Of a stretch of 64,000 nucleotides of DNA, positions 34,823 through 46,771 are shown one piece after another. Below the pieces are notes generated by a model. It searched no databases. It was not told the origin of the DNA and saw nothing but the letters and a program-made list of their open reading frames with translations. Origin of the DNA: Zantedeschia hybrid cultivar (Eukaryota > Streptophyta > Magnoliopsida > Alismatales > Araceae). Positions within the stretch are counted from its first letter, which is position 1, and every line of letters begins with the position of its first letter. Where the stretch lies: assembly GCA_030544215.1 (NCBI GenBank), contig JARZZO010000003.1, positions 568,001 to 632,000 of the forward strand, read 5' to 3'. Position numbers and translations under genes: made by a program.

Positions 34823-37194
34823 ATGGAGGAAAATTATATGGAAAAAAATAGAGAAAACAACCAACATAAAAAAGGTAATAAAAAACCTATAATATATTAA
34901 GTAGAAATTATAGATTGAATTATTTTACTAACTATTCTTGACCTTTTAAAGAGCTTCTAGAAGAAAGGAATAAAAGAAGAAGAGAAAAATATGCAAACAT
35001 GGATGAAGAGAAAAGATGCATGATGTTAGCCAAAAGACGAGAAGTATATCAAATGAAGTTAGATGGTCCACATTGTGTGAAGATCACTTCAAATTGTAAA
35101 TACTGAAAGGCGAAGAGGTTTGAGTACGAACCGCCAACATTCTGTTGCTATAATGGAGAGGTTGTACTGAAGATCAACCATATGCCAGAAGATTTATTTC
35201 AGTTATACACCTCTGATACAGAAGAATCTAAACATTTCAGAAATTCTATACGTGGATATAATAGTGCCTTTGCATTTACATCATTGGGTGTGAAGTATGA
35301 CAAGTCCTTAGCAAATATGAAGAATGAGACATACACTTTTAGAGTCCAAGGACAAGTCCACCATTATATTCCCACATTATGTCCTACAGATAGCAAAGCT
35401 AGATTTCTGCAATTATATTTTTATGACACAGAGAATGAAGTTTCAAATAGAATGGCTCATCTTCCAAACTTAAATATAGTTATAATAGAAAAGTTGATAT
35501 TGATTTTGAATATCAATCCTTACTCTAGATTTTTAAGAAATCTAAGAGATCTAGATTGTTTAGAAAATAAAATTATCTCAATTAGGAAAGATTGTGGGCT
35601 AGATCAACGTGTGTATAATACCCCGACAGCAGACCAGGTTGCAGCAATTTGGGTTGAAGGAAACAATATACAAGGAAGATATGAGACTGATATCCTTGTT
35701 CATAGTCATGGCGAACATGGTTATAAAGTAAAACTATATTTTGGTTGTTATGACCCATTGCAATATCCTTTGCTTTTTCCAAGAGGAGAGACAGGGTGGC
35801 ATAGAGGTATAAGAAAAAGCAAAGCCAAACAAGATTCAAGACATGTGGACAATTTCATGGCATACAACAATCATAACGACTTCTCCAATATCATCCACAT
35901 AGAAGAAGGTATGTTTATAAATATATCGTAAATTACTAAGTACAAAATAATTATTTAAAATGTCTATTTTTTTTTTTCAGAAATAGCCGAAGAACAAAGT
36001 AGATCATGTGTTTCAGCTAGAGAATACTATGCATACGTATTGCAAATTCGAGAAATAGAAAAAACCACAATATTGTTTAGCGGGCGTCTATTGCAACAGT
36101 ATGTGGTCGATATGTATATAAAGATAGAAATGGATAGATTGGATTTCTATTATAGAAACCAACAAAATATCAGGGCAGATTTATATCAAGGATTAGTCGA
36201 TGCAGTTAACAGTGGTGAAGTAAATGGAAACAAGGTTGGAAAGAGAATCATTTTACCAGCAACTTTTATTGGAGGACCTCGAGATATGCGAAATCGTTAC
36301 TTAAATGCAATGGCTTTAGTCCATCGTTTTGGTAAACCAAATATCTTTCTAACTATCACTTGTAATCCAGAATGGGAAGAGATCAAATCACAGCTTCAAC
36401 CATGGGAAAGTTCTTTTAATAGACCAGACATAACATCACGCATTTTCAGAGCCAAGTTACAAGATCTAAAGAAAAAATTATTCAAAGAAGAAATATGTGG
36501 TAGGGTGGCAGCCCATGTTTATGTCATTGAGTTCCAAAAAAGGGGCCTCCCACATGCCCATTTTCTGGTTATTTTGCAACAAGAAAATAAGATCCTCTCT
36601 CCAAAAATGTATGATAACATAGTCAGTGCAGAAATTCCAGACCCTGATGTTGATCCGTTGTTGTATGAGACAGTTTTAAAACACATGATGCATGGGCCAT
36701 GCGAACATTTAAGGCCTTCTTCTCCCTGCATGAGAAAAGGACGGTGCAAGTATCATTATCCTCGTCCCTTTAGTGAAACATCAATGCAAGGTCGAAATTC
36801 TTATCCGATCTATCGAAGGAGAAACAATAGTCGTCAAGCAAAGGTCAGGAATCATATGTTAGATAATAGGTGGGTTGTGCCATACAATGAGTATTTGCTA
36901 AAAATGTACAATTGTCACATTAACGTTGAAATATGCTCTTGCATAACAGCTGTGAAATATCTTTACAAATATGTTTATAAAGGACATGACCGTGTCTCAG
37001 TCTTTATACGCCCTGAAGATGAAAACAAGCCTGTGGATGAGATAAGAAACTTTCAAGATGGAAGATGGGTGTCACCACCAGAGGCCATGTGGAGAATATA
37101 TGAATTTTCTCTTAATGAGATATATCCTTCAGTCATTACATTACAAATACATCTCCCATCATTACATTACGAATGGTACGTAATACTCTCATAA
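34823..37194 (+). pseudogene. Helitron Rep (RepHel N-terminal part), disrupted
   Basis: This is the rolling-circle replication initiator of the Helitron. A short first exon may start at ATG 34823. The next exon carries AKRFEYEPP, then MPEDLFQLYTSDTEESKHF and NSAFAFTSLG, a typical Helitron-like N-terminal domain. An intron (about 35909-35980) leads to IRADLYQGLVDAV, LPATFIGGPRDM and NIFLTITCNPEW. The HUH motif follows as GLPHAH (about 36544-36561) and the catalytic-tyrosine region as YLYKYVYKG (about 36958-36984). Lesions are a TGA at 35104-35106 where the family has a zinc-binding Cys (CKY-stop-KAKRF), and an ending shortly after LQIHLPS. The PIF1-type helicase domain that normally follows is absent. 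It is therefore probably non-autonomous. Confidence 0.85.
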
Positions 37195-37256
37195 CAAAAA
37201 AGTATTATTCAAGATAACAAAATCCCATCATTTAACTTTTAATCATCTCTAATGCA

Positions 37257-38101
37257 GGGATAAAATAAATAAGCATGAGTTGATGGATAGATTAAAAACT
37301 AAAAATTCAAAAATCATCACAAATCCAAAGCATGAGTTGGTGACTATAGATGAACTATTAGAAAATACAAGAAATGGAACGACAAAGGTATGCAAATTAC
37401 ATATGTTTCTTTCCTTAATTTACGTAATATGAAATAGTCATTTAATACTGAACTTTTAATGTAGGCATGTTTTTTTCAAGTGAAAGTTAATGTCACAGAT
37501 ATCAATAAGAACAAAGACCCTTGGTACACAGCTTGCCATATTTGCAACAAAACACTAATAGAAAATGATGGAAAATTATTTTGTAAAAAATGTTCATCAC
37601 ATCAAGTTGATGCTACTCAGAGGTAACTAATTCTGACAGCATTATTTATTATCTACTTATAAGTATTCAATATTAACAAATAAACCTTTATCATTTAGGT
37701 ATTACTTGAGATTAAAGATAGCTGATAACACCGGAGCCATTTGGGTGACATTTTTTAACGAGAAAGCTGAAACAATTTTAGGCTTATCAGTAGACAATTT
37801 ACAGAACAAAAAGATATATATTAAACATGAAGATGAAACTTTTTACATATGAACATTTCATATGATTCTATTCCTATTTTATTCACAGAAAAATGAAGAT
37901 GCAGAATTCAGAAGAATTATTGATCGGTGCTTGAAGAAGCAACTTACATTGATAATTAAGGCAACAGACAAAGCTGATAATGCTTTTGGAGTGAACTACA
38001 CATGTATTACAGTTCAAGAAACAACAAAGATGACAGAATTTGACATCAATGAGCATTCTGAAGAAAATGAAATAGATGCAGAAAAACGATCATCTAAATA
38101 A
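37257..38101 (+). pseudogene. RPA70-like C-terminal (Rep_fac-A_C) segment of the Helitron
   Basis: Exon-like pieces at about 37257-37388, 37465-37622, 37700-37852 and 37890-38101 encode an RPA1-like DNA-binding region. The zinc ribbon is CHIC with FCKKC downstream, followed by YYLRLKIADNTGAIWVTFF and a final IIDRCLKKQLTLIIKA. Plant Helitrons often carry such RPA-like genes. Here it follows the Rep fragment directly in the same orientation, so a Rep-RPA fusion transcript is conceivable. A TGA near 37850 (DETFYI-stop) with no obvious donor before it suggests decay. Confidence 0.7.
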
Positions 38102-40119
38102 AAAAGAAGAAGAATCATATTGCAAAATAAGGATTCCGACAATGAATAGCATTTACCATTTACTTGAGATTTTTATCAAGAATAGTATGATGCTCGCATA
38201 GCTTTAACGTGTACTTTTTCATGGATATTATATATATTACTTGGATACATTTGTTTGAGTTCTTATGCATACGCTTCCTTTTAAATTTGCTAATTTATTC
38301 ATTTTCTTACCCACTCCTTATATTTGATTCGTCATTTTCTTCTTTTTCACATGTTAAATCTCCTATAAAACCAAGTATTTCATTTACATGATAAAATGCA
38401 CTGTAGCATGTTTAAAAAGTCTATTGAATTATTTTTTTAAATTGAAGCTTTTGCCAGCAGTGCAGTTGCATATAATATAACTTATAATATGCATCAATGG
38501 TACAATTATAACTTATAACGATACAACGTCCTCTCTCTTCTGCAACAAATTGGCTGGATGGCTACAATGTGAAAGGGGTCATGTTGTACATGAGGTTGTT
38601 CTCGTGTGACAAGCTGTAATGGTGATTGGGATGACAGGTTGGTGGCATAAGCATATACATGCACTAGCAGTGCCCGCAGCACAATGTGAATTTTTTTTTT
38701 TTATGCAATAAGCCAACCCATGCAACATGAAAATCTCCTATAAGCAATCTCACACGCAGCCCCTCCCATCCATCCAATCTCACGATGGCAGCCACCTTCT
38801 CACATCTTGCAGAGTCAATTCTCCACCATCCTCCCACTCAATAAAATCATCTTACAGGGATGCAACTACCTTCCACCATTTCCCATTCCATGCAACACTT
38901 CCATCTTCATTTCTCCAATTATCACCGCTGTGGCATATTTTCAATAGTAGGTATTAGATACTCTCATGCATTATTACATTTCGCTACGTAGCTTTTACAA
39001 ATAGGGTACTACCAAATGAGGGAGATGATGTATTGCATTATTGAGAAGAAGCTGGGAAGGGAATATGGAGGCTAAGGGAAGAGATAATTCAAAGTCAAGG
39101 CCTTCCAAACTCGAGAAGAAGATCAAGACTCGGATCACTTCGGTGAGTCCTTTCTTTCAATTACCTTCTTTCTCCCTGTGGTGAGAACAAATGATGTTTG
39201 TTTTTGGGTTGTTTGTATGAATCTATTGCATAGGTTGCCGTTGATGACATAAAACATGGTGAAATTATAAGTTTATGTTTCATTATACACATCTGGGAAG
39301 ATGCCATGGTGCAATCCGTAAACAGCCTCTTTGCAAAAATCAAGGGTCAGGCTGCGCACAGTTGACTCCTCCCGAGCCCCTTGAGTGGTTGGATCCTTAT
39401 GACAGTGTGGCTGCCCTTTTGTTATTTCATTATATAAACTTAGTCATTCATTTAAAGCTGAGGTTTATTTTTATGTCCTTTCTAAAGTTAAGTCTTCTGT
39501 GATTATGAATTGACTATTTGAATGATTGTCCTACAGTAAATGTTACTTTAATATTTAGTAGAGTCTTTTACTTGTTTCTTATTCAAAATGTGATGTGCAT
39601 CCATAATGTTAAGACCACAGTGGACTCTCTACTCCTTTTGCCTTTCTATCTGTCTAATTGTGATGATTAGAAGAACATAGAAAGATCTATGTACGAAATT
39701 ACACTAACCTTTGGGAATGGTAAAGCTCATATGGAAAGTCTATTTAATAATCTTTTTAATATGGCAAGGATTTATAGGTAGGATACTTTGTTCAAACAGT
39801 ACTGGATAGTCTGGATCATCTAAATGTCCTTCTGGATATTCCACAGCTTTTTGATCTTTCTTTTTTCACCATTTATATTCTTCAGCTTTGTCTGTTTGGA
39901 GATTGTGAACAGGTCTCAAACTTGTGTTCAGTGTCTGTGGTAATGCCAGCAACATGGATTTCCTTGTATGCATATGTGTTTCTTATTGGATTGCAATACC
40001 ATCTTTCTATAGCCAGAGTTTCAGTTCATATGTGTTAGCTTTTATGTCATTTTATGTCGAAGCTTTTCTTTTCCATCTTGCAATTTATTCTGTAATCCTA
40101 AATTATTTTGCACAAACAG
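38102..40119. other. Helitron interior without a clear gene
   Basis: AT-rich spacer follows the RPA segment. An ATG at about 39066 opens a short Lys-rich frame (MEAKGRDNSKSRPSKLEKK) that ends at a good donor, GTGAGTCC, near 39142. It could be an exon captured from a host gene, but I cannot assign it. Sequence from there to 40119 looks like captured intron. Confidence 0.4.
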
Positions 40120-43100
40120 GTTCCTCGAGTAAAACAGGTCACATATAAGTTATCCCCAAAAGTTGACAGCAAGGTCCAAACCCCCAAAACTGAGATCAAG
40201 GTTCAAACTCCCCCTAAGAAAGGGAATGCAAATGGATCAATGGAAGAGCCTGAGAAACCAGTTAAGCAACGTTCCCCTGTTGGAAGGAATTCTTTAGAAG
40301 TTGCTAATAATGGACTTCCTGGCAACTTGCTGAAGTTCAGTCCCAATCGCAGAAAGTTGACAGACGGGAGTGTTTCATGGGCTTCACTCCCACCATCTCT
40401 GTCAAACTTGGAAAGGTATGCTTTGTATCTTTTCCATTCAATTTGTGGTCTTATAAGAACTTATCTGTCATATTTTTTTGAAATATCTTGGTTTTTTTTG
40501 TCCTAAAAGGGTTGAGTTGCCACCTATTTTCGTGTGTCCTGTACAGGCAGGTCAGTGATATGAAGGCTCTAGATTAAATGTTTAGCTCAAGATAGGATGG
40601 GCAACTTAAAATATTAAAATCGTTTACTAATTATTCTTTTGGGATATATCCATTTGTAGAGAAAGTTGCCAAATATAGTTCTTTTAAACATATTTCTCCA
40701 TGTGTTGTTATAAGCCCTTGGTGACATGTTTGCCATTACCATCATCCTCCGTCATACACAAGTTAGGGAGCCTTGGCCAATGTTTGTTAAATGCTAACGA
40801 GAGTTGATAAATGTCTAAGGTGCTCACAACTAAATGGATTGGGTGGCAACGTCCATCAAACCCCTCCCCACCAGCAGCCATTGTCGCTGCTACGCCCACT
40901 TGAGGAAGGGAAGGGAATAGGGATGAGTATTTTCATCCAAGCAAGCAGATTTAGTGGTTGTGATGAAATATCCATGTATCCTTTTCATATGCTATTGACG
41001 TTGGCCATAAGGATTTGTATGAGACTATATTTTCAAGACCTCTAAATTTGGTATTTTCTATTGAGGTGTGTTTATATGAAAATACCTTTTCCATGCCTTA
41101 GTAACGATACTAACAAGTATCTTTTGTGATTCAGGAGGTCTTGAAGCATAGAGATGCAGCACACCTTGCACCTATTAAGGCTATTCAAGAAGCTTCTGCT
41201 ACAGAGAGTTTGGTCCGGTGCTTGAGGTAATTATTTGTCATCTCAATTAACTGAACAATTTTGATAAGGTTGTCAATTACTTGGTGGCTTCCCTTTTTTG
41301 GGCCGAGTGATGATTTTCTTGTTATAACATAGAAATGAAACTACTGAAAAGGTGACAATAATTTTTTTTAATCACATTCACATGTGCAGCCAGTGGGATC
41401 TAATCAGTTCTTTTATAAAAATGTGCTTTGGTATCAGTTACCTTGAAGATTAGACAATACGTAAAAAATGCGTCAGGGACTTGAATAATTTGTCTTGTGG
41501 TTGTGGATGAACTTTTAATTATGTAAACTAAAGAACAACCACAAGATAACTGTTTGTTTTGTGGAAACCAAACTATGATTGGCTAAAGCACAACATCTGA
41601 CCAGGACATGTTTTTTTCCTTTTAATGAATAATATGAGATCGTTCTTGTTGAGTTTGTAGACAGTCATCAACTCTCCTGTGTGCAGATATGATGGTTAGA
41701 GAAACTCATTTATATAAAGAATTAGTCTCAGCACAAGTAGCTCACCTAGAGTTTGATTGGTAACTTATCTAGATAATGGGGTGGCTCTAAACTATGTTCC
41801 ACACCTTGTTTCATGTACTCTGCAAGAGGCTGTGGGAGAACAGGAGCAAGTTGCTACAATATTAGGTTGTCTAGGCTTTTCCAGCTCTTGTGGTAGAAAT
41901 TCTGGACCTCCCTTTCAGAGAATCCTGCTCTTTGTGCATCCACTTCTGATTTTTCAATTCATCACCTCTGATGCTCTAAGGTTCTACCAACAAATTGGGA
42001 GCCTAATACACATTGTCATCTGAATCAGTCATCTCTCCTTTCCTTTCTTTATTTCAATTTCTACATATCCAACACAGGTTATCAAATTGCATGGGCTTGC
42101 ATTCAACCAAGGCAATGTCACAAAGAGTAAGGTTGGTCACATTTTGGACAGAGAAGCTATGGTAGAATATTAAGGAAAAGGAACTCAGCAACTAATTGCA
42201 TAATATTGTAAATGCTGGCCATGCTGTGAATGACCAAGGAAGGTATAAAATAAAAAAAAACTGCCATAGTGACCTACTTGAAACATCACCTATGGCTTTT
42301 TGAGAACTATACAGTGCAAGTAGACCTTTGGTTTCTTGTCCAGCTCATTTATAAAAAAAAAAAATGTTATCAAACTGTTGATGTGCTTATATGAGAACAA
42401 CCCAAAGGGTTGCCAATTCAACATTAAGGATCTTCACAGTTCCAAATGAATGAGAGTTTTCAATAGATATAAAGGAAAATAGGGTAAGTCTCTGCACCAG
42501 CAGCTGGTAGGTTATTTTAAAATGTTATTTTTATTCTTATTTTTTTTATGTAGGATACATGTCCTTAAAATATGATCTTCAATCAAATATTTTTTTTACT
42601 CTTCATTGGGGCTCTTTTTTTTTTTCATATTTTTTGAGTTGTCTGATCAAAGATCAGATTGTATGAGCATAAAGTGGATAATGGGGCCCACCTAATTTTT
42701 TTTAAAATTATTTTTTCTATTTTAAAAACGCCGGCAACTGGTGTCAGCATGTTATTCTTAAAGGAAAAAGGCATGCAAGATTCTCTCATTTGTCCATACT
42801 ACCTCACTCTTTCTTCCATCAGCTCCCGTCTCCTTTGTAAAAAACTTTCATTATCAAGTGACATACACGTCATACTGATGCTGACTTGGTTTTACATGAG
42901 GGTGTGCATGAAATTTCTTTGTATCTTCCTACCATGTAACTGGCCTTCATCTACTATGCATACATCCCTCTTCCCTTTTAATTTGTTGTTATTCCAGCAT
43001 TGTATTTGTTGCCTGTGTATATGGTTTGTAATCAGTCAAACTTACGTTGAGCACCTGCAGAGGTCGATCCTTTCCTATATCTTCCACTTTACCTAGCCTA

Positions 43101-44150
43101 TGACATCTTTTGTCTCCTCTTTAGAATTTCTTCATAATTCCCGTCACTTTGTGTTGAGATAGTGCAACTATGACGATGTTCAACCAACAAACCAACTTAA
43201 CTTGCCACTTATCAAAGGCTATATATCTACACGTTCCTCCCTTCGGGCACCTTGAAACCTTGATTGTGTTATGTTCTCTTTCTCCATGCTAATTCATATT
43301 TCCCACCATAGGTAGAAACCGCACAGCTTCTTGACATTTGCCTTTGTCCACTTGCATGTTACACTGACATATGTTGTTGCCAAATGTTATTTTTGGTGTA
43401 CAAGAGCCTTTTTTGGATACCTCATATTCACATATAATCTAACGTGCCATATACATGTTCTATATATATCTTTTACATGAGTACCTCTTTCAATCTATTG
43501 TTACCCTGCTACTTTATGACGGACTTTGATGGACAAACAGGTTCAGAAAACTATTTCATCTATAATTTTGTTGCCAAAAAATTTAATCACCATTCTTTAT
43601 GTTAATACATTGTCAAATATTCAGAAAACTACCATATTGATTCTTCTTTTTCAAAACTTTGTTCAGCGTTTATGCAGAGCTCAGCTCATCTGCCAAGGAG
43701 CATAACCCCCAGCATAGTGTAGAATGGTTTCTTGCCCTCCATGCAAGTTTAAATCGTGCAGGACTTGTTGCTGAGTCCCTCCTGAAATCTCTTATAGCAG
43801 TTGCATCGCCAGATAATTCTGGTAATGAATCCACAGTGGCCCCCTCAGATAAAGTGCTAAAGATTTCCTCCGACAAACAGAAGCATGCTGCCACGTGGGT
43901 ATGAGCTGCCCTTGCCACTGATCTTTCACCATTCTCCATGTACAGCAATATGCCTAATCCGGCACTGCCATTCCACGTCATGGTCGATATCTATTTAGCA
44001 AAAAACCAACTTTTAATTAAACGTTATTGAATTAACTTTTATTTGTGTCTATATATTAATTCATGATCGACAAATCATTTTATCACAAACATTTATTTAT
44101 CATTTGCTCTTGACCATTATTGGGTTTACTTTTTTTAAAGGATATAAAAA
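40120..44150 (+). pseudogene. Captured DUF936-family gene fragment with introns, copy 2
   Basis: Three exon-like blocks with good splice sites are 40120-40415, 41135-41226 and 43667-about 44010. Block 1 ends with LTDGSVSWASLPPSL, block 2 reads EVLKHRDAAHLA, and block 3 reads VYAELSSSAKE, then EWFLALHASLNRAGLVAESL. This order is characteristic of the C-terminal half of plant DUF936 proteins (function unknown). Lesions include a likely one-base loss before the block 1 donor (the family's SLAKLGK now reads SLSNLER) and CGA to TGA just after AATWV near 43902. The N-terminal DUF936 exons are missing. Retention of introns points to DNA-level capture rather than retroposition. Confidence 0.8.
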
Positions 44151-44235
44151 TAAAAAAGATTACTTCTCATATTTTAAATTTAATAATTCCAAAATTTATA
44201 ACTTACAGCATTCGTTCATTTAAATAAAACAATAC

Positions 44236-44262
44236 ACGCGCGAAGCGCGTTCTTTTAACTAG
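44236..44262 (+). other. Helitron 3' terminal hairpin and CTAG end
   Basis: The stem ACGCGC/GCGCGT with loop GAA (44236-44250) precedes TCTTTTAA and CTAG (44259-44262), followed by T. In Helitrons the hairpin acts as the end-of-transfer signal. Confidence 0.85.
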
Positions 44263-45641
44263 TATATATATATATGACACTCCATGCCCAGCACTCGTTC
44301 CCTTATTCAAAGGCAGTTGGCAAAGACTGCAGGATATGGTGCGGAAATTTGGAAAAGTTTTGACCCTCTCCCTTGCTGTCAATGGTGGAAGACTTTAGTC
44401 ACTTCACTTTCATTTTATATTTTTCAATATGAGTAATACTTGTTGCCCTGCTACAGGTGCAAAAGAAATGACGTAGATTGAACTCCCTAATCTCATTTTT
44501 CCATCCGGAAGTTCAGGTGAGACTGTCTTCCCTATTAAATATATGCCATTGTCATCCACACGTCAGTACACCTGGGAGTGTCAGATTTGAAAAAAAAAGC
44601 TATTTGTCAAAAACTACTTTTTTCATTTAGCAAAAATTGTGCTCTTGAGAGCGTGATCGAGCTCTCGGGAACACAATCACACCTTCGAAAACATGATGCT
44701 CTGACGAACGCAGTCCACGCTTTATAAAAAAGAGTCTGACAGATAGATTTTTTTTATTTTTTTTTCAATCTAACATCTCCATATGCACTGATGATGTTGG
44801 CAGATGTTTAATAGGAGAAACAGTCGCCATATAGACTTTCCAAGTGATGAAATAAGTTTGGGGACTCATCCACGTCATCTCTTTTGTAGCTGCTATACTT
44901 GTTTTATACCGGTGATAGCATATTTAACACGAAAGCTGACTTAGGTGTATTTGACGAAAATTTTTAGTTATAAGAAAATGGCCATAACCAGTTTTCAAGT
45001 AATTAGAAAACTCGTCTCCTTAAAAACTTCATTTTTCCTCCAATCTGGATACCTGTAATTTTTAGCTTGTGGTTGAAAGTCAGACAAGAACCAATATACT
45101 AAATAAATAATTTTCAACTTCTAAATTTCCCCCTCTCAAGCAGAAGTCAAGAACAAAGCGCAGAGTCTCAGTCATTGGATAAATCGCCGCGGCTAATATT
45201 TCACATCCTCTTTCAAGACGATGATTAATAAAAAAGCCTACCCCTGACCGTGTTATGCAGTGAGCCTCGACAGCAAATGTGCAGAGCTGTGTTATGTAAT
45301 TTGGCCGCTGGTCGTTTGCCGTATTTTTCATTTCATCCACCCAACAATATAGTGACATTTACAGAGGTGGACGCGAGGGCAAGTGTGGTGCATGCATCCG
45401 GATGCTGTTTATGAAGAGGCACCCTCGCCGTCAAGTAAGTCCAGACAAGATTGGCCAAGGCAATCCATGACAACACAACCAATTAAGAAATGAGAAATTC
45501 AAACCATGCCGATTGCAGAGAAATTCAATCTTCCTGAACCTGAAAGCTCAAACCGCATACAGCCAGGACCATTTTTAACAATTGTCAACGGCTAATCAGG
45601 GTCGCAAGTACAGCGGATACTATGGTTTGTTGGAAAAGGTT
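44263..45641. other. Intergenic region 3' of the Helitron
   Basis: No gene was recognised. A minus-strand ORF of 92 codons at 45080-45358 (CITRSGVGFFINH, then CEILAAAIYPM) resembles the RNase H-like tail of LINEs in layout only, and I do not assign it. Confidence 0.45.
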
Positions 45642-45941
45642 TTAGGGTCTGTTTGTTTTCACATAAAAATGAACCACAGGTAAAAAACTTTTTCCACAAA
45701 GTGTATCACAATCACTTATTTGATTATCCGTAAAACTCGAGTCAAAGGAAAACTTAACTCATTGGCTCCTCCTTTTCCTGATTTTGGCATCCATGAGATA
45801 AGACGTAATATCCTTTTCTAAAAGAGCTGAAAATATTTTCACTGAGTATCAAATGACGAATTTGGTTTTCATCTTCCTTGTAAATGTTTAGAAAATCATT
45901 TTTGTCTGATTATATTTTACATATAACCAAACAGACCCTAA
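45642..45941. mobile_element. 300-bp MITE with TTAGGGTCTGTTTG terminal inverted repeats
   Basis: The left end TTAGGGTCTGTTTG is the exact inverted complement of the right end CAAACAGACCCTAA (14 bp). The interior is non-coding. GGGTCTGTTTG ends occur in Tourist- and hAT-type MITEs. If the outer TTA/TAA is part of the repeat, no clear target duplication remains. Confidence 0.75.
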
Positions 45942-46771
45942 GTGTATTACAAGTGCATGATGTTTTAACCCACAACCGGGGGCGGCATTAAGCAACAAAA
46001 TTTACTTTCACTCTTTGCAAAGAGATCATTCAGCATCCGGCACCATGTGCAAACAGGCATGCACATGCTGCACCAGCAACAACCCGCTACGTGTTAAAAA
46101 TTCCAAGATCAACAATTGCATTAATCCACCTGCCCTATAGCATGCACGGCAAGGACAACAGTACATGGTGCTGCAACCAAAAGAGAGCAGATGTCATTTA
46201 TACCATCAACTGTAGGCAAGACAGTAAGAGCTTAATCAGACACCAACATCATATGTACATTAGATCAAACATAGAACAGTAGACTGTCAGACCTGTATTG
46301 GGACCACAAGCTACATCCCTGGTCTTCTGATTTTCTCTTCAACTTAGGGAAACAGGGGATCTGAACCGGCGACTTCCATGTTCAGATGTGGTTCCTGCAC
46401 TCCAGAAGCAGGAAACATCTCACATCCAAGAATGCTGAAGTAGATCCTTCTGTTCAGCCATGACCGGATGCAGTTCCTGCATTTCAGAAGCAGGAAGCAT
46501 CTGAAATCGAGCTAACATGCATGACCTTCTCATTTCCCCTTAGCCTACTGAAACACGGGATCTGAGCCTGCGACTTCCATTACCAAATGCAGGATGCATC
46601 ACCCATCCGAGAAAGCTGGAGTAATCTGTTCTGTTCCACATCAAGGAAGCCTGTCCAGCCACCTCGGTCTTATGCCTGCACATCCTGCCAGTCTCTCACA
46701 AAGGCCGTAAATGGCTTTTCACGATAAGCTCTGGTTTTAGAGACTGGCAGGGGCAGGCATGGCCACGCCCT
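45942..46771 (-). other. 3' flank and probable 3' UTR of the R3H gene
   Basis: Includes an imperfect duplication at about 46320-46470 and 46530-46640 (shared words GGGATCTGA, GCGACTTCCAT, CATCC and CTGTTC). The bases nearest 46771 are probably 3' UTR. No other gene was seen. Confidence 0.5.

Larger units (their letters stand above)
30950..44262 (+). mobile_element. Helitron, ~13.3 kb, with captured host gene fragments
   Basis: The 3' end is diagnostic. A perfect 6-bp stem (ACGCGC, loop GAA, GCGCGT) at 44236-44250 is followed 8 bases later by CTAG at 44259-44262, then a host T. The proposed 5' end is TC at 30950-30951 after a host A. Both flanks are TA-dinucleotide DNA (30932-30949 and 44263-44274), as expected if the element split one TA microsatellite without duplicating the target. 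Inside, in 5'-3' order, are a DUF936 tail fragment, short tandem repeats, a duplicated LINE piece, a broken Rep gene, an RPA-like segment, and exons plus introns of a DUF936 gene next to the 3' end. A second, nested element cannot be excluded, since the DUF936 tail occurs twice. Confidence 0.7.

Noticed and set aside
32105..44150. The two DUF936 tail copies as LTRs of an 11-12 kb retrotransposon
   Set aside because: They contain exon sequence, lack TG...CA ends, and no gag-pol, primer-binding site or polypurine tract is visible. The interior has Helitron Rep.
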